64,000 nucleotides of DNA, taken from positions 2,976,001 through 3,040,000 of the forward strand of contig NZ_CP012938.1 in assembly GCF_001314995.1 (NCBI RefSeq). Direction: 5' to 3'. The notes under the pieces are model-generated. The model was given only the letters and a program-made list of their open reading frames with translations, made no database searches and had not been told where the DNA came from. This document shows, piece by piece, positions 57,311 to 64,000 of this stretch. The translations under genes and the position numbers were made by a program. How positions within the stretch are numbered: the first letter of the stretch is position 1; every line of letters starts with the position of its first letter. This DNA is from Bacteroides ovatus. GTDB taxonomy: Bacteria > Bacteroidota > Bacteroidia > Bacteroidales > Bacteroidaceae.

Positions 57311-58468
57311 ATGGAAGTTACAGTAATGCCGGCCGCTGCACCGGTACAGAAGCAGCAGGGATTGAACCAGGTAGTCATAAACAAGGTTCAAAAAATGATC
57401 GAAGGAAAGCAGCAGGGTGTCATGGCTACAATCACCCGCCTGCTCGAAGAGGGAAAAATCGCACAGGACTTCATCGCACCTATAGGAGTGAATCTGCGTA
57501 ATGAGGACCGCCATCCGGTCATCACATTCCAGGCAGAGGAACAGGTACAGATGAACATGCCGGAAGGGAATTTCAACCTGCACGGAAATGCCATCAGCCA
57601 GATTTCCGAGAAAATGGGCATCCCGGCAAAATATCTCAGGGAGCTTTCCGCAGGAGACGCCTGGCAGAAACAGCTGTGCGCAACCATTCTCAACGAACAT
57701 TCGGGATGGACGGGGCGCACACGCGTGCTCATCCGTGCGGTAGGAACGGAAATCAGGGGTGTACTCTCAGACTCGTACCGGCGGCTCAACTCCGTGGACA
57801 TACTCACCGCATTCATCAGGGAAGCGGCAAACAACGGAGCCGTCGTGTCCGACGCCTATATGAATGACACCAAAGTATGGTGCGAGACGATTCTTCCTAC
57901 ACCGGTTGAAATACCCACCCGTAAAAACGGAACGGTAATCATATTCGCTGGAGCAAGATTCAGCACATCCGATTTCGGAAACGGTTCGGTGGACATGCGC
58001 TCGTTCCTGCTCAACGGAGCTTGTCTGAACGGCATGGTACGTGAATCGGTCATGCGGCAGATTCATCTGGGAGGACGCCTGCCGGATACGCTTGCGCTCT
58101 CGCAAAGAACTTATGAACTGGATACGAAAACTACCGTATCGGCTGTCAAAGATTTGACTAAAGGACTTTACAGCAAGGATACTATCATGCAAAAAGCCAT
58201 CGAAATTCAGGGAGCGTCAGAAATAGACGTGGACTTTGACAAGGAGCTTAAATCCCTGGTACAGCGTGGCGCGTTGCTGAAAAACGAAGGACGGGAAGTC
58301 GAAAAGCTCCTGATGAACAACAACCCCGACGACGGCATAACAGGAGGGGCAACACTCTGGAAACTGGCACAAGGCATCACCGCCTTTGCACGGGAACAGG
58401 AGCCGGAACGCAGCAGGGAGCTGCATGAGATATCCGGGCAACTGATGAACCGGGTGAAAAACAACTGA
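57311..58468 (+). CDS. DUF932-family protein (phage/plasmid-like)
   Basis: 385 residues from MEVTVMPAAAPVQKQQGLNQ. The DUF932 pattern is seen at about 95-330: GIPAKYLRELSAGDAWQKQL, VRAVGTEIRGVLSDSYRRLN, FAGARFSTSDFGNGSVDMRS and NGMVRESVMRQIHLGGRLP. Such proteins are common on plasmids, phages and conjugative elements; the role is not known. The frame opens at 57272, but the ATG at 57311 fits the family start. It appears to have its own upstream region. Confidence 0.85.
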   Translation: MEVTVMPAAAPVQKQQGLNQVVINKVQKMIEGKQQGVMATITRLLEEGKIAQDFIAPIGVNLRNEDRHPVITFQAEEQVQMNMPEGNFNLHGNAISQISEKMGIPAKYLRELSAGDAWQKQLCATILNEHSGWTGRTRVLIRAVGTEIRGVLSDSYRRLNSVDILTAFIREAANNGAVVSDAYMNDTKVWCETILPTPVEIPTRKNGTVIIFAGARFSTSDFGNGSVDMRSFLLNGACLNGMVRESVMRQIHLGGRLPDTLALSQRTYELDTKTTVSAVKDLTKGLYSKDTIMQKAIEIQGASEIDVDFDKELKSLVQRGALLKNEGREVEKLLMNNNPDDGITGGATLWKLAQGITAFAREQEPERSRELHEISGQLMNRVKNN

Positions 58469-58508
58469 AATGGAAAAACGACAATCATAGAATGAAAAAT
58501 CAGCAGAA

Positions 58509-58536
58509 CTTGCCGGACCTTCCATTGTCCGGCAAG
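58509..58536 (+). other. Hairpin 40 bp after the DUF932 gene
   Basis: CTTGCCGGAC (58509-58518) and its complement (58527-58536) form a perfect 10-bp stem with an 8-nt loop but no T run. It may stabilise the mRNA end. The rest of the gap 58468-58835 shows only a promoter near its right end. Confidence 0.5.
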
Positions 58537-58774
58537 CAACTGTAAAACAGAATCATTCACAATGGACAAATTGCCGGACTATAAAAATAGTTGATATGAT
58601 GAAACGGATGTTTTAACCAAAAGAGCAGATAGAATTGTCGTATTCACCAACTTATTCTAGTTCCCCTATACTCTCTCTGCATCTCCCCATAAACAGTCAA
58701 CCGTTCTTCCAGTTCCCCTACTTTATTAAATTCAAATTCATCCGTCTATAAATTTACACAGAAACTATTTTTTG

Positions 58775-58782
58775 TATCTTTG
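58775..58782 (+). promoter_or_regulatory. Promoter -7 box for the small gene at 58835
   Basis: TATCTTTG, 53 bp before the ATG. No clear TTG is seen at the expected -33 distance. Confidence 0.45.
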
Positions 58783-58834
58783 CTTCCCTTTTACAGACAT
58801 TTATTGAAAGAGAAAACTTATATCAATACTCAAA

Positions 58835-59197
58835 ATGGAAAATAATAATTCGAGCCTGTATGCACAAAAGGCCGTTGAAAGTTTCTATCTGGACCGTCCA
58901 TACGGTATAAGAATTGATTACTCCAGAAAAGGTTTCGTCCTGTTCAACCGGAAACTGAACCTGCTTGGAATGGACAAATGGAACTCAATTGAGGAATTAC
59001 CGCTGGAAGAATATGACAACCCGGAAGAAATACCGGTTGAAGGGGTGGATATTCAAAGAAACAGCAGTAAAGTGGATGTATTCTTCTACACGGACAAATC
59101 CAGTCCCTACCATAACGGAACACTGGATATGGAGTGTCTCAAAAAATACAACAAATATATCTACCGTCTGTCAGTACTGCTGGGCAGAACCCTATAA
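58835..59197 (+). CDS. Hypothetical transposon protein
   Basis: 120 residues, rich in Y, N, E and K (MENNNSSLYAQKAVESFYLD, YSRKGFVLFNRKLNLLGMDK). No family recognised and no signal peptide. It has its own promoter-like upstream sequence and converges on the tra operon. Confidence 0.6.
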   Translation: MENNNSSLYAQKAVESFYLDRPYGIRIDYSRKGFVLFNRKLNLLGMDKWNSIEELPLEEYDNPEEIPVEGVDIQRNSSKVDVFFYTDKSSPYHNGTLDMECLKKYNKYIYRLSVLLGRTL

Positions 59198-59283
59198 TAA
59201 AAGAGCCGCAAGCAATATGGCATACTGTTCACGGCTCCGGTAACATGTAATCTAAGGTATATAGAAAAGTTCAAACTCCCTCT

Positions 59284-59310
59284 TCCGCCTTGTCAATCAT
59301 GGAAGGCGGA
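59284..59310. other. Stem-loop in the convergent gap
   Basis: TCCGCCTT (59284-59291) and AAGGCGGA (59303-59310) pair over 8 bp. It lies between the plus-strand small gene and the minus-strand methylase-like gene and may help end transcription from both sides, though no T run is present. Confidence 0.4.
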
Positions 59311-59391
59311 TTTCCGGCACGGGCGGAAAAGGCGGAAATCGAAAGAACAATAAAAAAGTTTTTCCCATAATCCATTTTTCCGTTTGTGCTT

Positions 59392-59919
59392 TCAAACAAC
59401 GCCGAAGGAAAGTCCGGCGTCTTCTTCCGCAATATTCCGATTCAAGTTATCCACATCCCGATGCATACGGCTGTAATCATTCCGACAGACCGCCAGTTCC
59501 TCAAACACGATTTGTTTAGGCAAAAGACGGTGACAATAATAGCTGCTGCCAAATGGGACACCTCCCCCTTTGTCAAACTGGATGCGTTTGTCAAACATCA
59601 GCAATTGAAGCTCCCTGTCCTTAAACAGCCGGCACGGACCGACACTGTTCAGCCAAAAATTGGACATCAGCAGGGCGAACGGCTTGTCCAGTTGCAGGCA
59701 GCGTTCAAAAACGTCCTTTTTTCTACTGAAAGGCGGATTAGATACAATAATATCCCAACAATCCGGCTCATAAGCAAAAAAATCCTGTCCGGTACTTATA
59801 TGCGAGTATTTTACCTGAAATCCGGCTTCCTGCAGATGAAGCACGAACTCGCTGTGGCACGTGTCAAAAGGGCACCATATGATCTTCCCCTCAGGCAGAT
59901 ACTTGATGATGGGAGCCAC
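59392..59919 (-). CDS. N6-adenine methyltransferase-like protein, possibly with a broken start
   Basis: 175 residues from a GTG at 59919. Motifs: IIWCPFDTCHSEFVLHLQEA (SAM site region), DIIVSNPPFSRKKDVFERCL with the catalytic NPPF, and FDKGGGVPFGSSYYC. The open frame continues upstream as DEKYTPGYG, which looks like part of the real N-terminus. An ATG at 59964, 10 bp after the traQ stop, reads ATG TTC TAG, giving an amber stop at codon 3. The gene may be translated from the GTG, read through, or be a pseudogene. Confidence 0.7.
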   Translation of the reverse strand: MAPIIKYLPEGKIIWCPFDTCHSEFVLHLQEAGFQVKYSHISTGQDFFAYEPDCWDIIVSNPPFSRKKDVFERCLQLDKPFALLMSNFWLNSVGPCRLFKDRELQLLMFDKRIQFDKGGGVPFGSSYYCHRLLPKQIVFEELAVCRNDYSRMHRDVDNLNRNIAEEDAGLSFGVV

Positions 59920-59974
59920 TCCGTATCCCGGAGTGTATTTCTCGTCACTGCAGTTCTAGAACATCCTGCTCAAT

Positions 59975-60460
59975 TTACTGGGCACGGACTCCTCCTTCCG
60001 TTTTCTCCGCCCCGTCATTCCTGTTATTGAAACTGAAACTCAGCTGCCGGACATCCTGCCAGTTATTTTCAAAGTACAAATCAATCGTTTGTGCCTCATT
60101 CGTACTCCTTGAAGTGTAATACAACCGGAACTTCTTCTCACTCAATAAATAGCGGTCATTGGGTTTCAGAACCGTACCGTCTTCCAGCTTCAACAATCCA
60201 TTCCCGTCAGGCTGGAAATAGCGGAGAGTATAAAGCGTTCCGGAAAAATTGCCCTCTTCGGTAATTTCCAGACGGATTTCCACCGTCTGGCCGCCGGCTA
60301 TCTTGTCCGCTACGGGCATCGCCTCTACCGTGAACGGATATTCCTGCTGAATATCCAGGTCATCACTACAAAAGGTAAAACAAAACAAGGCGGCTGCCAT
60401 GCAGCACAATATCATTATCTGATCAAGTATCTTTTTCATTTTTCGTATGGATTTAGTCAT
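59975..60460 (-). CDS. traQ: Conjugative transposon protein TraQ (DUF3872)
   Basis: 161 residues from MTKSIRKMKKILDQIMILCC, with a lipoprotein-like signal (LFCFTFCSDD). A beta-sandwich body follows (EIRLEITEEGNFSGTLYTLR, RYFQPDGNGLLKLEDGT). The start overlaps the TraO stop in TAATG, which means coupled translation. The order after traO without a traP primase gene differs from CTnDOT as I recall it. Confidence 0.82.
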   Translation of the reverse strand: MTKSIRKMKKILDQIMILCCMAAALFCFTFCSDDLDIQQEYPFTVEAMPVADKIAGGQTVEIRLEITEEGNFSGTLYTLRYFQPDGNGLLKLEDGTVLKPNDRYLLSEKKFRLYYTSRSTNEAQTIDLYFENNWQDVRQLSFSFNNRNDGAEKTEGGVRAQ

Positions 60461-61047
60461 TATAAAATGTATTTTATTCCCAAACCATATTGGGTATGGA
60501 AGTGCTTTGCGGCACTCCCCCAAAGAACACGTTCACGAAGACGCAGTAACAGGACGACCTTGTCTGAAAGATAAGTTTCCGCTTCCAGTATCACTGCACC
60601 GCCATAAATGAACGATTCATGTTTTTTCAGGACGGCACCGTCAAAGAGCAGTCCCTTTCCACCGTTTACAGTTTCATACCCCATCAATCCTGAAGCACCA
60701 ATATTCAGAAATACATTTTTCCCCGGGTCGGAAAAGAAATTGTAATAGTAGCCGCCTTCCGCAGTATACTGCTCCAAAGGGATACGTGTATTACGGTAAG
60801 GATAATACCGCCACATGATTTCAATGCCCGATACCCATTTATTTCCTCCCTTGGCATAGGTAGAAACGGCAAGTCCGAAAGCGAATCCCGTATCATTACG
60901 GTCCTTCCCGCAATAAAAACCGTCAACCATATCCGCCATTAGCTGCACACCTTTCATACCCGGCAGGCAGCGTTGGGCCTGCGCCTGCCCCAGAAACAGG
61001 GCAAGCATAGCCGCAAGCAACAACACAAATTTTCCGGTCATTCTCAT
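60460..61047 (-). CDS. traO: Conjugative transposon protein TraO
   Basis: 195 residues with a signal peptide ending AQAQ. An outer-membrane-like beta pattern follows (GVQLMADMVDGFYCG, EQYTAEGGYYYNFF, NIGASGLMGYETVNGG). It overlaps traN by 4 bp and traQ by 1 bp. Part of the mating apparatus in the cell envelope. Confidence 0.9.
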   Translation of the reverse strand: MRMTGKFVLLLAAMLALFLGQAQAQRCLPGMKGVQLMADMVDGFYCGKDRNDTGFAFGLAVSTYAKGGNKWVSGIEIMWRYYPYRNTRIPLEQYTAEGGYYYNFFSDPGKNVFLNIGASGLMGYETVNGGKGLLFDGAVLKKHESFIYGGAVILEAETYLSDKVVLLLRLRERVLWGSAAKHFHTQYGLGIKYIL

Positions 61048-61961
61048 CGTACCTTCAATTCGTTGACGGGTTCAGCACGCACAAGGTCCTCATTATCCAC
61101 CTCAAACATCTGGTGGCGTCCTCCCTGTTTCTCATACATCTCCACCACCAGTTTCTTGTCCTCCGGTATCGTAAATTTGGGTAACGCGAACACCGTACGT
61201 TCCGAGGACTTTCCATCCACACGGGTCACATAGTTGCAGGCACGCAAAGGATAGATCACCTGTTCCTGCATGGCGGTACGTTTCACGATCTTTTTGTCGA
61301 CAATCTTGAAGGTCACGAAATCCACATCAAACGGGACATTCGTCTCATTCCTTAGCTGTGTATGAAAGTACAGCAGGTCATTATGGGTATAAAGCCCCCT
61401 AAGCAGGAACTGGACCCCGAAACGTTTACAGCCGATATGTCTGACCCGCCTTTTGTCCTGCCTGTGCACGGACTTCATAATCAGGCGTACCAGACGCGGG
61501 GACTCATTGCCAAGTTCCTGCAAATAGATTTCCATGGCATTGTTCGGACGGTTCACCGTTTCACCGTCATGGATGAAATCGCACATCTCCACGTTCAGCA
61601 GGAGCGGTTCATCCGCATACCTGACATTGAACGTGTAAAAATTTCCATCTTCAGTGATCACGCTCATGTTCGTCTCATCCCGGAAATGCTTTTTAGCAGC
61701 TTTCACACGGATCACGTTCTCCGCCGCATCCGCCTTTCCGGCTATCAGATTGGTGGACCCCAAGTCCACATACTTGATCGGGGAAGGAAATATCACATGT
61801 ACCGTTTTATCATAAGTGATTTCCAGCCCGTGCGGGACTATCATCCGGCTAAAGCCGATCTTGCGACTCAGTCCCTCAAAAAAATCCCCGCTACTCAACT
61901 GCGCACTGGCAGCCGTCACACCCGTCATCAGGGCAAAAAACATCATCAGAATCTTTTTCAT
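61044..61961 (-). CDS. traN: Conjugative transposon protein TraN (DUF4138, VirB9-like)
   Basis: 305 residues with a signal peptide ending AASAQ. The N-terminal region has IVPHGLEITYDKTVHVIFPS and KYVDLGSTNLIAGKAD, the TraN signature. The C-terminal half holds beta strands (FGVQFLLRGLYTHNDLLYFH). It forms the outer ring of the type IV secretion channel in the VirB9 role. Overlaps traO by 4 bp. Confidence 0.93.
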   Translation of the reverse strand: MKKILMMFFALMTGVTAASAQLSSGDFFEGLSRKIGFSRMIVPHGLEITYDKTVHVIFPSPIKYVDLGSTNLIAGKADAAENVIRVKAAKKHFRDETNMSVITEDGNFYTFNVRYADEPLLLNVEMCDFIHDGETVNRPNNAMEIYLQELGNESPRLVRLIMKSVHRQDKRRVRHIGCKRFGVQFLLRGLYTHNDLLYFHTQLRNETNVPFDVDFVTFKIVDKKIVKRTAMQEQVIYPLRACNYVTRVDGKSSERTVFALPKFTIPEDKKLVVEMYEKQGGRHQMFEVDNEDLVRAEPVNELKVR

Positions 61962-62020
61962 ATCCGATTACATCTTGATTGGTTGGTTAATGATTGATTT
62001 TCTTTTACTGCTTTTGTGTC

Positions 62021-63319
62021 TCACTGTTCGGGAGAATGAAGCAACAGCCTGTGTCCTGCTTTCAGAGTGACCTTCACCGTCCGCATCTTTTTAGCGACAT
62101 ATCCCGACACGCCCTGTATCACTCCTTTTCCCAGGTCCGAAGCGATCTGCGCCCCGGCATCCGTAGAGATATTGATACTGCCGTTCATGGAGGTTCCCAT
62201 ATTTGCCGCTATCTCACGTGCCGCATCATACTCCATCGAGTTGGGGACCGGTATTCCCCGCTGGCCGTCCGCATCGTAAACCTCCAGTTCTACAGGAATA
62301 ACCGTACCTTTATATTCAACCGCCTGAACAAGGATATCAAGCCGTTCACCTTCCATACGGGCTCCGCCGGTCAGGATCGTCCCCTTAGGAATAAACAGGT
62401 CATCGACCACCATCGGTTCCAGCAGGCGGATACGTAGCGCCTGACCGTCCGAAACAGTCTGTGTACCGTGTACACAGGCAGGAATGGTATTCCTGTCAGA
62501 AGTCAGCACTTTCCCCACAGGAGTATTGAACCCTACATTCCTTTCCCCCGCAAATCCGTTTCCGGATTCCCCGTTGCTCGCGGGTTGTGACAGGGAAGAC
62601 ACCACCTGATGCCGGACCTGTTTTACCGGTTTGACAGCCGTCCGCTGCCTTTTATCCATTGCCGGAGAAGTCGTCGCCGCCTGTTTCCCGTTGTATCGGG
62701 CAGCCAGTTCATAGGATTTCTCCATCAGCGCCATTTTCTCTTCCATCGTAGTCTCCTGCGACGGCTTTTTCATCTGCCGTTCATGCTCCAGCTCTTCGAT
62801 ACGTCGGAGCAGTTCATTCCTTTCGGAGTTCTCCGCACGGGTATAAAAATTATCCAGCGTACGGTTCATGTTACGATAGGCACCGGCAGAAGAATGGACA
62901 GTATTATGGGAACCTGTAGAGGGGTTATCCGCCTCTTCCACCGGTAATTCCGCCATGCCTTCAGGCAGGTGCACCGTATCCTTACCGGAACTGCCGAACA
63001 GCGAAGCCATCTCCTGAAATGCATTTTTACGGTACTTATCCTTTTTCTCCAATTCTTCACGCTCATAAGCGTCCACCTTGTTGCCGTCCATCCTTTGCTG
63101 TCCGGGGGAGGGAATATCCGTATTGAATCCCTTCTCTTTCTCCTCCGCCGCCCTCTCCTTCTCCAACGGCGAATAAATCAGCCATAACGAACCTGCAAAG
63201 AGCAGGCACATGGCGGGATAAACAATATACCTGGTACGCCTGCGTTTTTCCTCCGGACTCAAAGGTCTGTCAGCAGACAAGCCTAACAGTGTCCTGATTT
63301 TCTGAATGTCCATAATCAT
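62021..63319 (-). CDS. traM: Conjugative transposon protein TraM (VirB10-like)
   Basis: 432 residues. One membrane segment near 33-50 (YIVYPAMCLLFAGSLWLIYS) is followed by a long charged periplasmic linker and a C-terminal VirB10-like domain from about 270 (LRIRLLEPMVVDDLFIPKGT, NISTDAGAQIASDLGKGVIQ). It spans the envelope and links the inner-membrane and outer-membrane parts of the channel. The start overlaps traL by 50 bp; an ATG at 63313 is also possible. Confidence 0.93.
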   Translation of the reverse strand: MIMDIQKIRTLLGLSADRPLSPEEKRRRTRYIVYPAMCLLFAGSLWLIYSPLEKERAAEEKEKGFNTDIPSPGQQRMDGNKVDAYEREELEKKDKYRKNAFQEMASLFGSSGKDTVHLPEGMAELPVEEADNPSTGSHNTVHSSAGAYRNMNRTLDNFYTRAENSERNELLRRIEELEHERQMKKPSQETTMEEKMALMEKSYELAARYNGKQAATTSPAMDKRQRTAVKPVKQVRHQVVSSLSQPASNGESGNGFAGERNVGFNTPVGKVLTSDRNTIPACVHGTQTVSDGQALRIRLLEPMVVDDLFIPKGTILTGGARMEGERLDILVQAVEYKGTVIPVELEVYDADGQRGIPVPNSMEYDAAREIAANMGTSMNGSINISTDAGAQIASDLGKGVIQGVSGYVAKKMRTVKVTLKAGHRLLLHSPEQ

Positions 63320-63569
63320 AATAGTCTTTAAAGTGAATGGTTGTATCTTTCTCCGGCTTTATATCCAAAGGGCGGATATGCTCAATTTGCAATCCCCCGC
63401 CCGTTTCTCCGAAACCCAAAAGGGAAGAGAGGAGCATATACAGGCAGCCTGCCATAAACAGGGCAAATGCAACGGCGATGACAGCCAACCGCTGCCCTGT
63501 CGTCAGTCTGCGGCAGTATCGGTGTATCAGGATGTCCGCCTGTTTCCACGGGTATTTTCTTCTTCTCAT
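63270..63569 (-). CDS. traL: Conjugative transposon protein TraL
   Basis: 99 residues with one membrane segment near 28-52 (LAVIAVAFALFMAGCLYMLL). The cytoplasmic N-terminus is basic and the C-terminus is acidic and periplasmic. It overlaps traK by 4 bp and traM by 50 bp. Confidence 0.88.
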   Translation of the reverse strand: MRRRKYPWKQADILIHRYCRRLTTGQRLAVIAVAFALFMAGCLYMLLSSLLGFGETGGGLQIEHIRPLDIKPEKDTTIHFKDYYDYGHSENQDTVRLVC

Positions 63570-64000
63570 CGGTCGGCACTCCTTAAATCCTTGTTTTCCA
63601 TAATGGTAAAATGCTCGATAATGAACCCGTTCGGATTGTCATCCGACCTGACAGCATTCTGAAGCCGACACTCCGTCACCAGGCTGCGCTCCGTCACGTT
63701 GCTCTCACGGATGATCATCTGCCGGGCATACGTCCTCGCCTTATAGGGATAACTGTTGAAGTCGCAAGACACGCTGTCCACCTGGACAACCTGATTGATG
63801 TTACCCGAAATCAGACGGTTGTAATACCCTTTCTCGGCAAGGTCCACATAATAATGGTAGGCACTCTTGTCAGCCAGCAGCAGAGCCCGGTGGATATTGT
63901 GCTCGATGGCGTCCTTCTGCGGTGAAAGGCTGAAGAAGAGTTCATGGAAGCGCCTCACATGCTCCCTGGCTTCCGCCGGACGGTTCTGGGAAAGATCCTG
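63566..64000 (-). CDS. traK: Conjugative transposon protein TraK (VirB8-like), C-terminal part
   Basis: The frame is open to the right edge (QDLSQNRPAEAREHV continues into RRFHELFFSLSPQKD), so this is the C-terminal 145 codons. Motifs: HRALLLADKSAYHYYVDLAE, YNRLISGNINQVVQVDSV and NPNGFIIEHFTIMENKDL. A VirB8-like periplasmic domain in the inner-membrane part of the channel. The tra operon continues beyond the window. Confidence 0.93.
   Translation of the reverse strand, partial: QDLSQNRPAEAREHVRRFHELFFSLSPQKDAIEHNIHRALLLADKSAYHYYVDLAEKGYYNRLISGNINQVVQVDSVSCDFNSYPYKARTYARQMIIRESNVTERSLVTECRLQNAVRSDDNPNGFIIEHFTIMENKDLRSADR

Noticed and set aside
59386..60030. Open frame of 214 codons on the plus strand
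   Set aside because: Antisense to the methyltransferase-like gene and the end of traQ, both with recognisable motifs on the other strand.

Overview
The window is chromosomal DNA of a gut Bacteroides or close relative. The evidence is three SusC/SusD-type loci driven by ECF sigma/FecR pairs, promoters of the Bacteroides TAnnTTTG type, a BACON-domain protein, an IS66 element and a CTnDOT-like tra operon (traK-L-M-N-O-Q).

Layout. (1) 1-2.7 kb, minus strand: sigma factor, FecR anti-sigma and the start of a SusC gene, the beginning of a polysaccharide utilization locus (PUL) that runs off the left edge. (2) 2.7-16.4 kb: a second PUL. SusC, SusD, a SusE-like lipoprotein, a BACON/TIM-barrel lipoprotein, a GH5-like hydrolase and a GH20 hexosaminidase lie on the minus strand, with a divergent sigma/FecR pair. 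(3) 16.4-25.3 kb: a perfectly 23-bp-phased palindromic array, a GH92 mannosidase with a histidine-family phosphatase, then the housekeeping operon sppA-lpxK-purine nucleoside phosphorylase-thiL and a tRNA-Phe. (4) 25.4-30.6 kb: a tyrosine integrase directly after the tRNA, a decayed IS982-type transposase, a 180-bp MITE, and a complete IS66 element whose terminal repeats and target duplication can both be read. (5) 30.7-48.8 kb: a third PUL (sigma, FecR, SusC, SusD, two phosphodiester-glycosidase paralogues, a BACON/beta-helix lipoprotein, a beta-propeller protein, a decayed GH3, an intact GH3 with a SusC-style tail domain, and a metallophosphoesterase fused to a PQQ-like propeller). (6) 48.8-64 kb: a conjugative transposon. 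It holds a decayed integrase, a plus-strand accessory operon that is visibly richer in G+C, and a convergent minus-strand tra operon that continues past the right edge.

How the parts work together. In each PUL the STN domain of SusC should signal to FecR, which controls its cognate ECF sigma factor. Each SusC start is also faced by a short opposite-strand unit ending in an intrinsic terminator, which fits the DonS-like antisense RNAs that repress Bacteroides PULs. The second PUL (GH20, GH5-like, with GH92 nearby) fits host-type glycans. The third is the most unusual: two NAGPA-type phosphodiester glycosidases, a GH3 and a secreted phosphoesterase suggest a glycan with sugar-1-phosphodiester links or caps. 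In the conjugative transposon, two structured repeats of about 115 bp share an almost identical core, keep their stems through paired base changes, and lie the same distance (about 74 nt) before the next start codon. They look like a conserved leader RNA or DNA element.

Limits: all family calls come from reading motifs, with no database search. Start codons were chosen by signal peptides and neighbour spacing.
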